This document shows positions 39,253-52,296 of a DNA stretch of 64,000 nucleotides, in pieces; position 1 is the stretch's first letter, and each line of letters starts with the position of its first letter. The stretch lies in NCBI GenBank assembly GCA_018057825.1, contig JAGPCY010000045.1, forward strand, positions 1 to 64,000. The letters are read 5' to 3'. The translations under genes and the position numbers were made by a program. The notes beneath the pieces were generated by a model. That model made no database searches and was not told the origin of the DNA. It saw nothing but the letters and a program-made list of their open reading frames with translations. The DNA is from Kofleriaceae bacterium. Its GTDB lineage: Bacteria > Myxococcota_A > Polyangia > Haliangiales > Haliangiaceae.

Positions 39253-42200
39253 CTACGGCCAGCGCAGCGGCGCGCGCACGTCGTCGAGGCGACCGTTGGT
39301 GAGGCGATCGGCGTAGGCCGCGAGCAAGGCTGGCACCGTCGGTACCGGATCGCGCCACTCGCGGATGACGCCGTCGCGGATCGCGATCACGGTCCGATCG
39401 TCGTCGAGGATGGCCAGGTGGGCGCGGCCGCCGCCCAGGGGCGGGACGACCGAGCGCTGGCCGGTGGCCAGGTCGACCAGCACGATCTGATCGCCCTCGA
39501 CCGCGACCACCCGGCGTCGCCCGACGTAGGGCTGGGCCATGACCTGGAGATCGCTGGCCACCACCGCCGCCCAGCCCGCGGCGGTCGCGCGCCATACCCG
39601 TCGGTCCGCGGTGACCGCGATCAGCCCACCGCGATCGAGCAGCAACGCGATCGGGCCGGGCAGCGCCGGCCCCGGCCGCGGGGCGCCGTCGACCGGCCAC
39701 AGCCACAGCCGGTCGCCGATCGCCGCGGCGACGCCGCCATCGGCCTGGACCGCGATCGCGTCGGGGAGCTCGGGCAGCCGCGCCGACCCGGTGGTGCCGG
39801 TAGGCAGGCGTCGCCACACCGCCCCGGCGGCGCCGACCAGGACCACGCCACCGTCGGCGTGGCCGGCGCCCGCGATCACCGGCTCGTCGAGCTGGTCGAC
39901 CACGCTGGCCGGCGCCGCCGCGGCGCGCAAGCCGTGGCGACTGATCGCACCGGTCGCGTCGCCGACCCACAGCGCGTCGTCGGTCAGGGCCAGCCCACCG
40001 ACCTCGATCGGCAGGCGGTGCGCCGCGCCCTCGGCGACGACGTCGACCGCGCCGCGGGCCGGTTCGAAGTGGATCACCGCCTCGCCGTCGGGCGCCGGCA
40101 GCGCCACCGCGCCCAGCCCCGACCAGCGCTGGCTGTAGGTCAGGTCGTCGGGCGACACCACGGCCGCGGCGCCGGTGTCGAGGGCGACGACGTAGCGCTG
40201 GCCGCCGCCCCCGAGGAGGCCGACGGCGCGGCCGTCGAGGGTCCGCCGGCGCGTCGGGTCGACGGACCAGACCGACACCCGGCCGTCGGCGGCGCCGCAC
40301 AGGATCCGAGCGCCGTCGGGCGACGTGGCCACCGCGGTCACCGGCGCCGACAGCCGGAGCCGGCGCCGACCGTCGACGGTGAACAGCTCGAGGCGCTCGC
40401 CGTCGGCGACCGCCAGGCCGTGGACCAGCGGGAACATCCCGGTGCGCCGATCGGGCAGCGGTCCCAGGCGGGTGCCGTCGTCGACGAGCTCGACCACCTC
40501 GCCGCGCACCTGCGCCGGTCGACCGGCGACCAGGCCGGCCCAGGCCCAGGTCGGACCGTCGGGGGGCACCTCGAGCGGCGGCCGAGCCCCGGTCAGGTCG
40601 ACCCAGCGCAGGCCGCGGTCGTCGCGCAGCAAGGCCGCGCGGCCGTCGGCCGACAGCTCGCTCGCCAGGCTGGGGCCGAGCGATCGTTCGGCGCCGGTCG
40701 CCAGGTCGATCGCGAACGCGACGTGGTCGCGCTCGATCAGCGCCCGGCCGGCCGCGGCCGACAGCCCGGCGAGACCGGTGGCGGGGAGCGTGCGCCGGTC
40801 GCCGGTCGCCAGCGCGAGCACGGTCGCGCCGTCGGGCCCGAGCCAGCCGACCCAGTCGCCATCGGCGACCAGCGCGGTCGCGGCCTCGAGGCCGGTCCAT
40901 CGCCCGCGCGGCTCGCCATCGACGCCGAGCCGCACCAGCGCGCCATCGCGGACGATCGCGGCCTCGCCGCCAGCCAGCGCGACCGGGCCGAGCAAGCGCC
41001 CCGCCCCACCGTCGAGCCGACGCTGGCCGCCGCGCAGATCGTGCCAGCGCAGCTCGCCGCCGGTGTCGGCGGTCAACGCCGCGGTCCCACCGCCGAGCCA
41101 GACCGCGCGCACCACCGGCCGATCGTGGGCCCGCCACTGCGGCGCGACGCCGCGGGCCACCGCCTCGACCACCACCGCGCGCTCGGCGGCGTCGCCGCGC
41201 TGGCCGCGCAGGCGCATGAGCGCGATCGCGCGCGTCGGATCGTCGGCCAAGACCGCGCGCGCCTGCAGCTCGATCAGGTCATCGGCGCGCGCCGCCTCGC
41301 GGAGCTGAGCCGCGCGCGCGCGATCGCGCGCCGCGACCACGCCACGGACCGCGGTGACCGCGACCACCGCGATCGCCACCAGCGCGGCGAGGCCGATCCC
41401 CAGCGGCCCGCGATGGCGCGCGCCCCACCGGCGCACTCGCTGCCAGGCCGAGTAGTGGTGCGCCGAGACCAGGCGTCCAGCCAGGAAGGCCCGCAGGTCG
41501 GCGGCCAGCGGGTCGGCGCTGGGATAGCGGTCGGCAGGGGCGTAGGCCAGGGCCTTGTCGACGATCGTGGCCAGCTCGCGCGGGACGCCGGGCTCGACCG
41601 CGACGATCGGCGACGCACCGCCCTGCCGCGCGGCCTCGATCAGCCGGGTCGCCGACTCACCGACGAACGGCCGCTGGCCGGTCAAGGTGTAGAACAGCGT
41701 CGCGCCGAGGGCGAACACATCGGCGCGCGCGTCGGCCGGCTCGCCGCGAGCCTGCTCGGGCGCCATGAACCCCGGGGTCCCGACCACCGCCCCCACCAAG
41801 CTGTCCTCGCCGCCCGGCCCCCCGCGATCGCCGTCGCGCGGGGCCGCGCCGTCGGGTCCCGCGACCTCGCGGGCCAGCCCCCAGTCGATCACGACCGTGT
41901 CGCCGCCATCGCCGACCAGGATGTTGCCGGGCTTGAGATCGCGGTGCACGACCCCGGCGCGATGGGCGAACGCCACCGCCTCGATCGCGGGCATCACCAC
42001 CGGCACGAGCGCGAGGCGCTGGTCGAGGGTGGCGGTGGCGTCGATCACGCGATCGAGGGAGCGACCGTCGATCAGGCGCATCACCAGGAGCGGCGCGCCC
42101 GCCGGATCGCGCGACACGTCGTAGACCGGGACGATCGACGGGTGCTGGAGCCGGCCGGTGATCGCGGCCTCGCGCAAGAGCCGGGTCACTGCGGACGGAT

Positions 42201-42432
42201 CGCGCGCGAGGCTCTCCTTGATCGCGACCGCCCGCCCGAGCTCGAGATCGCGGCCGCGCGACACCCGCCCCATGCCGCCGCGGGCCAGCTCGTCGTCGAG
42301 GCGGTAGCGCCCGTCGCGGGAGCTAGCGGCCGGCGCCGCGTGCGCACCGATCGGCCCCAGGTCGCGGGTCGCCTCGACCAGGCGCGGCACCGGCGAGCAT
42401 CGAGCGTCGGTGGGATCGTCAGGGTCGGACAT
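39253..42432 (-). CDS. Ser/Thr protein kinase with C-terminal beta-propeller
   Basis: 1059 aa. Kinase domain about 43-320: [11 protein letters not shown] glycine loop, Lys72, HRDLKPGN (163-170), DWG at 183-185 in place of [17 protein letters not shown] and [11 protein letters not shown] transmembrane helix (about 355-375, [21 protein letters not shown]) separates it from an extracytoplasmic WD40/PQQ-like propeller of roughly 600 residues with repeated L-x-D-G...R-L/W motifs. The DWG variant also occurs in other bacterial kinases of this type. Upstream of the FHA activator by 28 bp and downstream of the 188-aa gene by 24 bp, so all are probably one transcript. The propeller may be the sensor. 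Confidence 0.9.
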   Translation of the reverse strand: MSDPDDPTDARCSPVPRLVEATRDLGPIGAHAAPAASSRDGRYRLDDELARGGMGRVSRGRDLELGRAVAIKESLARDPSAVTRLLREAAITGRLQHPSIVPVYDVSRDPAGAPLLVMRLIDGRSLDRVIDATATLDQRLALVPVVMPAIEAVAFAHRAGVVHRDLKPGNILVGDGGDTVVIDWGLAREVAGPDGAAPRDGDRGGPGGEDSLVGAVVGTPGFMAPEQARGEPADARADVFALGATLFYTLTGQRPFVGESATRLIEAARQGGASPIVAVEPGVPRELATIVDKALAYAPADRYPSADPLAADLRAFLAGRLVSAHHYSAWQRVRRWGARHRGPLGIGLAALVAIAVVAVTAVRGVVAARDRARAAQLREAARADDLIELQARAVLADDPTRAIALMRLRGQRGDAAERAVVVEAVARGVAPQWRAHDRPVVRAVWLGGGTAALTADTGGELRWHDLRGGQRRLDGGAGRLLGPVALAGGEAAIVRDGALVRLGVDGEPRGRWTGLEAATALVADGDWVGWLGPDGATVLALATGDRRTLPATGLAGLSAAAGRALIERDHVAFAIDLATGAERSLGPSLASELSADGRAALLRDDRGLRWVDLTGARPPLEVPPDGPTWAWAGLVAGRPAQVRGEVVELVDDGTRLGPLPDRRTGMFPLVHGLAVADGERLELFTVDGRRRLRLSAPVTAVATSPDGARILCGAADGRVSVWSVDPTRRRTLDGRAVGLLGGGGQRYVVALDTGAAAVVSPDDLTYSQRWSGLGAVALPAPDGEAVIHFEPARGAVDVVAEGAAHRLPIEVGGLALTDDALWVGDATGAISRHGLRAAAAPASVVDQLDEPVIAGAGHADGGVVLVGAAGAVWRRLPTGTTGSARLPELPDAIAVQADGGVAAAIGDRLWLWPVDGAPRPGPALPGPIALLLDRGGLIAVTADRRVWRATAAGWAAVVASDLQVMAQPYVGRRRVVAVEGDQIVLVDLATGQRSVVPPLGGGRAHLAILDDDRTVIAIRDGVIREWRDPVPTVPALLAAYADRLTNGRLDDVRAPLRWP

Positions 42433-42456
42433 CGCGAGCGGCGCGCGGCCGGGCGC

Positions 42457-43023
42457 TCAGTCTGCCATGGCGCGTGCCGGTTCGACGACGGCCCGCCGGA
42501 CCTGGACCACCAGCCAGGGCGCGACCGCGACCCGGGCCGAGGCCCGAGGGTCGTCGAGCTCGACGAGCCCGCGCGCTACCAGCGGCGCCTCTGCGGTCAG
42601 CAGCTCGGCCAGGGCGAGCCGCGACGCCAGGTCCTCGCCGGCGAGATCGACCAGCCCAGCGACGGTCAGCGGCTCGTCGCCCAGCGCGCGCCGCACCGTC
42701 CGCGCCACCGCACGATCCAGCTCCGGCCCGAGGGCCAGCCCGAGGAGCAGCAGCTCCTGGCCGCGGAGCTCGCCGAGCCGCGGATCGTCGGCGGCCAGCG
42801 CCGGCCACGCCTCGCACACCGCGGCCAGGTGATCGGCCAGCCCGTCGGCTCGCGCCGTCAGGGTGGCGCGCTGCTCGGCCGGCACCCGCGCGAACCCCTC
42901 GGCGTCGTCGCGGACCACGAGCTTGGCGGCGGCCGCCCGCCCGAGCTCGACCAGCGCCTCGGCCAGCGACGCCGGCACGACGAGGGGCGCGACCTCGGGC
43001 GACGACGGGAGGTCAGGCGTCAC
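42457..43023 (-). CDS. Stand-alone protein resembling the N-terminal domain of contractile-injection-system AAA ATPases
   Basis: 188 aa, all-alpha. ELRGQELLLLGLALGPELD, then DEPLTVAGLVDLAG, EAPLVARGLVELDDP and VAVAPWLVVQVRR follow the pattern of the helical/winged-helix module in front of the AAA ATPase of extracellular contractile injection systems (FERDVLLLALAPELD..., RPTVDLALRLL..., APLLRHGLLELVD..., recalled). Here no ATPase follows. GTG start overlaps the TGA of the upstream gene, and the stop is 24 bp before the kinase. Cytoplasmic. The family call is tentative; the injection-system structural genes are not in this window. Confidence 0.5.
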   Translation of the reverse strand: MTPDLPSSPEVAPLVVPASLAEALVELGRAAAAKLVVRDDAEGFARVPAEQRATLTARADGLADHLAAVCEAWPALAADDPRLGELRGQELLLLGLALGPELDRAVARTVRRALGDEPLTVAGLVDLAGEDLASRLALAELLTAEAPLVARGLVELDDPRASARVAVAPWLVVQVRRAVVEPARAMAD

Positions 43024-43637
43024 GGGCTTGCTCCAACGGCGCCAGGAGATCGGCCGGCACCCAGCCGCACGGATGATCGCCGTCGTCGGTGGCGACCCAG
43101 GCCCAGCCGCCGTCCTCGCCGTGACATCGGACCACCTGCCCGACGTCGAGGACCCAGGCGAGCGCGGTGGTGACGCCGCCGCGGACCAGGCGCGCCGCGG
43201 GCCACGTCGGACCGCGACCGGTCCGCGGCACCACCGACGCCCGGAGCACCAGGCGCGGCACCGGCGCCGCCCCTCCCGCGCGCCGGATCACCGCCGGGTA
43301 GGCGTAGGGCGAGGCGGTCAGCGGTCCGCCCGGGGTCACCAGGATCTCCCACGAGCCGACCCCGGTCGTGGCGGCCAACGCGGCGGCGTCGAGGGGCGTG
43401 ACGAAGCCGGCGACCCGCTCGGCGGTGCGCGGCTGATCGATGAGGCCGAGCTCGAGGGCGGCCAGGAGCTGGGCCAAGGTCGGCGCGTCGCCGTCGAGCA
43501 CGGCGTCATCCTCGCGCGGCTCGCGCTCCAGCCAGCCGGGCGCCGCGTAGGCCTCGTGGCGAGGAAAGCGGCCGGCGCGATCGGCCGGCACGACGACGAT
43601 CGCGGCGGGGACCTCGACCCGCGCGGCCTGGTTGGGC

Positions 43638-43645
<8 letters not shown>
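43020..43645 (-). CDS. Hypothetical protein with C-terminal SH3-like region
   Basis: 210 aa, no signal peptide, no membrane segment. N-terminal half is of mixed helices and strands (ARVEVPAAIVVVPADRAG, LAQLLAALELGLIDQPRTAERV). The last ~70 residues (VLDVGQVVRCHGEDGGWAWV, then WVPADLLAPLE) match the pattern of a bacterial SH3-type domain. The ATG overlaps the end of the peptidoglycan-hydrolase gene by 8 bp, and its TGA overlaps the next GTG. Bacterial SH3 domains often bind peptidoglycan, but this protein has no visible export signal, so it could bind the hydrolase before export. Function unknown. Confidence 0.7.
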
Positions 43646-45722
<2,077 letters not shown>

Positions 45723-45853
45723 GCCCGACGGACACTGCAACGGCGAGACCACCGACGAGCCGGCCGCGCGGGCCGTGCGACGCGGTGGCGTCGCCTGCCA
45801 GGCGACACGGTCGCCGCGCGCAGTCGCCCGCCAGGCGACCGCCCTTAGGGCCC

Positions 45854-46321
45854 TTACTCTTCCTTGAGCCCGAGGGCCTTGACCGGCAGCGGCGGCGGCT
45901 TGGGATCGCTCACGCCGACGACCTCGAGCTCGTAGCTCAGGTCCTTGTCGGCCAGCGGGTGGACCAGGCGGACCTCGAGATCGTCGCCGGCGATCTTCTC
46001 GATCGCCAGGACGACGTCGGTGCCACCGGCCGCGCCCTTGGCGGTGAAGCGATCCCCGGCCTTCAGCTTGGCGTCGGCCGGGAAGTCGGTCCGCTTCATC
46101 TTCTTGATCGGGGCGAGCTTGGGATCGCCGAAGGCGTCCTTGGCCTTGAGCACGCCCTTCTTGGTGGCGCCCCTCTCGAGCCCGTCGAGCAAGCGCTCGA
46201 CCCCGGGCAGCATCGTGCCGCCGCCGTGGATGAACTCGACCACGCTCTTCTCGAGGGTCTCGCCGCCAACCACGGCCAGGTGGATCTTCAGGCGCACTCG
46301 TACGCCGGCGCTGATCTTCAC
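45854..46321 (-). CDS. SlyD-like FKBP peptidyl-prolyl isomerase
   Basis: 155 aa from the GTG at 46321. A VRLKIHLAVVGGETLEKSVV start, IHGGGTMLPGVERLLDGLERG and a later AIEKIAGDDLEVRLVHPLAD match the FKBP core and the inserted-flap layout of SlyD-type proteins, including the insert-in-flap segment (KAKDAFGDPKLAPIKKMKR and following). The metal-binding His-rich tail of E. coli SlyD is absent. Cytoplasmic folding helper. Upstream ATGs only add residues from the intergenic region and were rejected. Lies 131 bp before the hydrolase gene, possibly the first gene of that transcript, and may assist its folding. Confidence 0.82.
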   Translation of the reverse strand: MKISAGVRVRLKIHLAVVGGETLEKSVVEFIHGGGTMLPGVERLLDGLERGATKKGVLKAKDAFGDPKLAPIKKMKRTDFPADAKLKAGDRFTAKGAAGGTDVVLAIEKIAGDDLEVRLVHPLADKDLSYELEVVGVSDPKPPPLPVKALGLKEE

Positions 46322-46509
46322 GCCCCCACTGTACACGAGCGCGCCGGCGGCGGGTCGCGCCCGGCCGACAACGCGACACCCGCGCCGCGCTCGATCGTGA
46401 ATGCCGGTTGACGGGCTGCGTCGAATCGCGACGCAAGGTGCCGACACAATAGTGGTTTGCTTTTGTTGCGCGACCGGCACAGATCCCGCATAGACCAGCC
46501 ACGCCCGCC

Positions 46510-46959
46510 ATGTTCCCCGCCCGCCTGATCTTCCACCCCCGCATGGCCGCCCTCGCGCTTGGGGCCGCCCTCGCCCTGGGCGCCGGCGCCCTCGGTTGCG
46601 GCGGGACGCAACGCCCCCAGCTCAAGGTCCTCTCGGTCGAGCAGACCGCCCGCCAGCCCTCGACCGACATGGTCCTGTTCGTCGAGGTCACCAACCCGGC
46701 GGCCCGGCCCCTCGAGCTCCACCGCCTGCAGTACTCCTTCGCGCCGTCGTCGCACCGGGTCGACCTGGCGCCGGTGCGCGGCGAGGTCACCCTGCGCCGC
46801 ACCGTCGAGGCCGGCGCCGCGGTGGTGGTCGAGGTGCCGCTGCCGATCGACGAGATCCTGCCGCGCGGCGAGGAGCTCCTGCTCGCCGGCCGGCTGTACG
46901 CGACCCAGGACCAGCTCGAGCGCAGCTTCGCGGTCCAGGCCCGGGTCGCCGCGCGCTGA
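46510..46959 (+). CDS. LEA2/WHy-domain-like lipoprotein
   Basis: 149 aa. Hydrophobic signal with lipobox GALGC (about Cys30). The mature domain [34 protein letters not shown] (first 20 residues are most typical) follows the LEA type 2/water-stress (WHy) pattern: a beta sandwich with x-V-x-N-P-x. LHRLQYSF and [13 protein letters not shown] continue it. Probably exported and anchored; WHy proteins are linked to desiccation or stress protection. A second in-frame ATG (residue 12) is an alternative start. Divergent from slyD across 188 bp that hold the only visibly A/T-rich promoter-like patch nearby (46446-46470). Confidence 0.75.
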   Translation: MFPARLIFHPRMAALALGAALALGAGALGCGGTQRPQLKVLSVEQTARQPSTDMVLFVEVTNPAARPLELHRLQYSFAPSSHRVDLAPVRGEVTLRRTVEAGAAVVVEVPLPIDEILPRGEELLLAGRLYATQDQLERSFAVQARVAAR

Positions 46960-47026
46960 CCGGCCGCGCGCAGCGGTAAGGTGCGGTAGGCCCACGGCCG
47001 GCGCGGCTGGTGTAGTGTCCGCGCCG

Positions 47027-48096
<1,070 letters not shown>

Positions 48097-48100
<4 letters not shown>

Positions 48101-49254
48101 CGGCAACCCGCGTGCTCCGCCGTCGCCCAGGCGCCGTGCGCGCGCTCGAGCTCGTCGTCGTCGCAGCGCTCGCCGGCTGTGGCTCGGCCGCACCCGCGCC
48201 AGCCCCGCCCACCCCCGCGCCGACGACGCCTGACGCCGCGCCCGCCGCACCCGCCACGCGGGCCGGCTGCGACGGCGCTCGCCTGCCGCTACCGCCCGCG
48301 CCGTCCGACGACCTGGCGACCCGGGTCGGGGTCCGCACCGTGACCGCCGGCGAGCTGACCGTCGAGGTGTGGTACCCGGCCCGGCCGACCGCGCCGGCCC
48401 CGACCCGCTACGACCTGCGCGCCGCGATGCCGACCGCGGTGGCCGCCGCGATCCCCGACGCCGCCGAGCCGTGGCTGACCTGCCCGTGCACCCGCGACGC
48501 CGCGGTCGACGTCGACGCCGGGCCGTATCCGATCGTGGTGTTCCTGCACGGCGCGGCGTCGTTTCGCGCCCAGAGCGCTCGGCTGGCGGCGCGCTGGGCC
48601 GCCCATGGCTTCGTCGTGATCGCGCCCGATCTCCCGGGCGCCGGCCTGCGCGCGGCGCTGGGCGAAGGCGGCGGCCTGCCCTTCACGACCCCGGCCGCCG
48701 CCCTCGACCTGGCCCTGACCGCGAGCGCCGACGATCCGCTCGGGTTCATCCGCCCGCAGCTCGGCCGCCGCGCCGCGGTGATCGGCCACTCGCTGGGGGC
48801 GATGCTGGCCAATAGCCTCGCCGAGCGCCCCGAGGTCGACCTCGTGATCGGCCTGGCCCCGGGGCTGATCGCCCCCGACGGCGAGCCGCGGCTGATCGTG
48901 GCCGGCGATCGCGACGCGATCACCTCGGTCGCGCGCCTGCGCGCCACCCACGGCACCTTGACCAACGCCGAGCTGGTCGTGGTCCCGGGCGCCGACCACC
49001 TGTCGTTCTCGGATCTGTGCGAGGCCGGCGCCGCCCACGGCGGCCCCCTCGCGGCGGCGCGCCACTTCGGCGTCGCGGTGCCCGAGGCGCTGATCGCGCT
49101 GGTCGCCGACGCCTGCGTCGGGCCCGACGCCACCGGGGCCGCGATCGCCGACGTCACCAGCGCCGCCCTCGATCGCGCCCTGGCGTGTGCGGCCGAGGCC
49201 TCGGTCGCCGCGGTCGCGACCGCCCGCGGCCTCGAGTTCCACCCGGCGCGGTGA
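48097..49254 (+). CDS. Alpha/beta-hydrolase lipoprotein (PAF-acetylhydrolase/dienelactone-hydrolase-like)
   Basis: 385 aa. GTG start overlapping the bioB stop. Lipobox AALAGC (about Cys28) and a Pro/Ala/Thr linker to about 55 indicate an exported, lipidated enzyme. [45 protein letters not shown] and nucleophile motif GHSLGA (Ser232) are as in PAF-acetylhydrolase and chlorophyllase-type esterases, with a likely acid Asp in VAGDRDAI and His in GADHLSFSD. Two TCPCT and other Cys may form disulphides. Substrate unknown. Although coupled to bioB, its extracytoplasmic site argues against a direct role as a pimeloyl esterase. Confidence 0.82.
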
Positions 49255-49291
49255 CGTGGGCGACCGCGGCGATCCGCGCTAGCCTCCGCGG

Positions 49292-49864
49292 GTGCGTATC
49301 GACAAGGTCTACACTCGCGGCGGCGATCACGGTCACACCTCGCTCATCGGCGGCGATCGCGTCAGCAAGGCGGCGCCCCGGATCGAGGCCTACGGCACGG
49401 TCGACGAGCTGAACGCTTGCCTCGGCCTAGTGCGGACCTCCCTCGAGTCGTCCGCCGCCGGCGATCACCTGATCCCGATCATCCATCGCGTGCAGAACGA
49501 GCTGTTCAACCTCGGCGCCGAGCTCGCCACCCCCGATCGCGAGCGGCGGGCGCGCATGCCGCGCGTCGAGCAGCGCCACGTCGACGCCCTCGAGCGCGAC
49601 ATCGACGCGCTGAACGACAGCCTGCCGCCGCTGACCAGCTTCATCTTGCCGGGTGGCGGCCCGGCCAGCGCGCACTTCCACCTCGCGCGCACGGTGTGTC
49701 GTCGCGCCGAGCGCCTGCTCGTCCACCTGGGCGAGCAGGTCGACCTCGGCGAGCTGCCGGTGACCTACCTGAACCGCCTGTCCGACGCCCTCTTCGTCTT
49801 CGGCCGCTGGGCCGCGGCCAAGGACCAGCGGCCCGAGCCGCTGTGGCAGCCGGCGAGCACCTGA
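49292..49864 (+). CDS. pduO: PduO-type cob(I)alamin adenosyltransferase
   Basis: 190 aa, usual length. N-terminal ATP-binding [14 protein letters not shown] (8-21) with [16 protein letters not shown], then [12 protein letters not shown], and the C-terminal [13 protein letters not shown] place it in the PduO/MMAB family, a trimeric four-helix-bundle enzyme that transfers the adenosyl group of ATP to cob(I)alamin, giving coenzyme B12. GTG start 37 bp after the hydrolase gene; no better ATG. Together with the CblC-like protein encoded at 2833 it suggests B12 uptake and remodelling. A strong hairpin follows. Confidence 0.93.
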   Translation: MRIDKVYTRGGDHGHTSLIGGDRVSKAAPRIEAYGTVDELNACLGLVRTSLESSAAGDHLIPIIHRVQNELFNLGAELATPDRERRARMPRVEQRHVDALERDIDALNDSLPPLTSFILPGGGPASAHFHLARTVCRRAERLLVHLGEQVDLGELPVTYLNRLSDALFVFGRWAAAKDQRPEPLWQPAST

Positions 49865-49885
49865 CGGTCGCGCGCCGGTCGAGGA

Positions 49886-49918
49886 GCTAGCGCCCCGCGA
49901 TGCCGCCGGGGCGCTGGC
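49886..49918 (+). terminator. Hairpin after the adenosyltransferase gene
   Basis: AGCGCCCCG (49889-49897) and CGGGGCGCT (49907-49915) form a perfect stem with a 9-nt loop. It extends outward three more pairs (one G-U) to 49886 and 49918. It starts 22 bp after the stop and is the best terminator candidate in the window, though no T-run follows. Confidence 0.55.
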
Positions 49919-50799
49919 GCTAACGCGTGGGCCCGGCGCAGCACGCGAAACCGTCGCGAGGTGTCGTGCTCCGCGGCCTACGACGCGCCGGCGGCCGGTC
50001 GCTCAGGCCGCGCCGGCGACAGGTCGTGGTCGACGGGCGCTCACTGCGGTGATGGGGCTGGAGGTGCTGGGCGGAAGCGGCGCGGTGGCGGGGTGGTCGC
50101 GGTCGGGGAACGGGGCGGCCTCATCGCGATCGAACCTCCGGCGAAGCCCGCTGCATCGCGTGACAGAGTCGAATCCATCGACCGTCTAGGCTGCGTGACG
50201 ACGACATTGGCCCGGCCAGAAGCGCCAACGACCGGCCGTCCCCGGGTGGAGCCACACCTCGGTGAGGTTCGCCGGGGCAGGATTGTGACAGTGATCGGAA
50301 CTACGGCCCCGGGGGGACAATCTGCCATGATCACGAGGCGTTGGGGGGATGGCACCCGCCGCGCCCCGCCTTGGGTTCGACTCGGGCCAGATGCCCTCCC
50401 CCGCGCCCTACGGCACGAACACCTGCACCGTACTAAACGTGGGACCCTCCGGGTTCCGACGCGAAAATTCTGGCCCCGGACCTGATTCGATTCGGGCCGA
50501 CCGCGCCCTTTGCGCCAACGCGCCACGCCATCCAATCACCTCGGCGCCTCACCCTCTAGCGGTCGGTCTATCGGTTCCTTCGGTGAATCGAGATTCGTTT
50601 CTGCGGCGCGGCCCCGCCCACTTCACCCAAAGGGGGTGTGCGGCCGGTCGCTACTCTTCGAGGCAATAGCGGTCGTCACCCAGGCCACCCAGGCGACTGG
50701 TCGACTTCAGGGGGGCATACTTCGACGACCGCCCCCAACCCAGCTGCCCACAACGAATGTCCTTGAGGAGATGTTGCGGCCCGAACTATACCTAGATGT
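49919..50799. other. Gene-poor region, about 880 bp
   Basis: No frame here has a convincing start, ribosome site or conserved motif; open frames on both strands are short and Arg/Pro-rich. Base use shifts toward A/T in the right half (from about 50150), matching the following kinase operon. TATACCT at 50789-50795, just before the kinase start, could be a -10-like element. Otherwise nothing recognisable: no tRNA, repeat array or riboswitch seen. Confidence 0.5.
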
Positions 50800-52296
50800 G
50801 TGGCGTCTACGATTGCACCCGGGGAAGTGCTACTGGGGAAGTACCAAGTAAACAGGATACTGGGTGAAGGGGGTATGGGCGTCGTGGTTGCCGCGACTCA
50901 CTTGCAGCTTGGCGAGCCTGTCGCGATCAAGTTCCTGTTGCCCGAGGCTCTCCGTCACCGCGACGTTGTGCAGCGCTTCCTGCGCGAGGCCCGCGCTGCT
51001 GCGCGTCTGAAAGGCGAACACATCGCGCGCGTCCTCGACGTCGAACAACAGCCCGATGGATCTCCGTTCATTGTCATGGAGTTTCTCGACGGCCACGACC
51101 TCGGCCGTCTACTTGAAGAGCGCGCCTCGCTGCCGCCAGGCGATGCCGTCGACTATCTGCTCCAGGTCTGCGACGCACTCGCCGAGGCACATGTTCACGG
51201 CATTGTCCATCGCGACATCAAACCGGCCAATATTTTCCTTGCTCGCCGCCCGCACGGCGTGCATGCGGTCAAAATCGTCGACTTCGGGATCTCAAAGGTC
51301 GCATCACACATCGAGGATGTCGTCACGCGCTCGCGTGCCACCATGGGCACGCCCGCGTACATGGCTCCGGAGCAGATGCGCTCGGCACGCGACGTCGACC
51401 CTCGCGCGGACATCTGGGCTGCGGGTGTCGTCCTTTTCGAGTGCTTGGCCGGCTACCGACCTTTCGATGCCGAGACTTTCCCTGCACTCTGCCTGCAGGT
51501 CACCACCAACGAGCCAGCGCCACTCCCGATCGATGTCGCTCGCGGTCTCCGAGACATCGTCTTTCGCTGCCTCGAGAAGAACCCTCTCGGTCGCTTCCCG
51601 GACATGGCGTCACTAGCGGCCGCGCTCGCGCCATACGCTCGCCACCCCATCGAGGCGGCGATGATCGTGGACCGCACGCGCGCGATGCGCACGCAGGCCG
51701 ACTCTCGCAACGCCCACGCACGGGTCACGCTTCCTGCGAGCGAGTGCACGCAGCGCGAACGCCAAGTCACCACGCTGCGCGAAAACGCGCTAAGGGTGCC
51801 GCATACGATGTCGCGCCGATCTCGTTCGGCAGTCGCCGCCGCCGCTAGTGCCGTCGTCATAGCCGCAGCGGTCTCGATGTGGCTCCACTACCGCGATGAT
51901 GGGCCGCCCCCGGTAGTCCCCGCCGCCACACCTCCAACCTCTGGCCCAACCGGGGCGACCGTTCGCTCGACACCGACACCGACACCGACACCTGCGCCCG
52001 CACTCGTCGATCAGGCGTCGCCTCCTGCGTCCTCGTCTCCCAAGCCTGCACGCACGCGCGCGCCTCACATTGTCAAAGCCAGGGCCACGCGGCGGTCGGC
52101 CGACGAGGCCCGCCCCGTTGCACAAGAGACCGCACCGACGCCGGCGGACATGCCGCAACGGACGACACAAGAGACGTCAGGAGTCGTGCCGCAGCCGGCT
52201 CCTGCGGCCGAAGAAGCGAAGGTCAAACGTGCTCAGCGCAATCGTGGCGAGCCGCTGTCACCAGAAGACGTGTGCGGGAGTCCCCAATGCGAATGA
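50800..52296 (+). CDS. Ser/Thr protein kinase, first gene of the kinase/TPR/MopE operon
   Basis: 498 aa. Hanks-type kinase domain about 13-285: LGEGGMGVVV, Lys44, HRDIKPAN (137-144), DFG (161-163), GTPAYMAPEQM and DPRADIWAAG. A basic linker leads to one transmembrane helix (AVAAAASAVVIAAAVSMWL, about 336-355) and a Pro/Thr/Ala-rich extracytoplasmic tail ending CGSPQCE. Start is the GTG at 50800; an ATG one base out of frame before it is not used. Codons end in A or T more often than in the flanking genes, suggesting different ancestry. Overlaps the next gene by 10 bp. Confidence 0.88.
   Translation: MASTIAPGEVLLGKYQVNRILGEGGMGVVVAATHLQLGEPVAIKFLLPEALRHRDVVQRFLREARAAARLKGEHIARVLDVEQQPDGSPFIVMEFLDGHDLGRLLEERASLPPGDAVDYLLQVCDALAEAHVHGIVHRDIKPANIFLARRPHGVHAVKIVDFGISKVASHIEDVVTRSRATMGTPAYMAPEQMRSARDVDPRADIWAAGVVLFECLAGYRPFDAETFPALCLQVTTNEPAPLPIDVARGLRDIVFRCLEKNPLGRFPDMASLAAALAPYARHPIEAAMIVDRTRAMRTQADSRNAHARVTLPASECTQRERQVTTLRENALRVPHTMSRRSRSAVAAAASAVVIAAAVSMWLHYRDDGPPPVVPAATPPTSGPTGATVRSTPTPTPTPAPALVDQASPPASSSPKPARTRAPHIVKARATRRSADEARPVAQETAPTPADMPQRTTQETSGVVPQPAPAAEEAKVKRAQRNRGEPLSPEDVCGSPQCE

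Noticed and set aside
46322..46480. N-terminal extension of the SlyD-like protein to an ATG at 46480
   Set aside because: The extra residues cross the intergenic promoter-like region and have no similarity to FKBP proteins; the GTG at 46321 opens right before the fold.
50041..50669. Short open frames on both strands in the gene-poor gap
   Set aside because: No ribosome site, no conserved motif, and compositions typical of non-coding GC-rich DNA.
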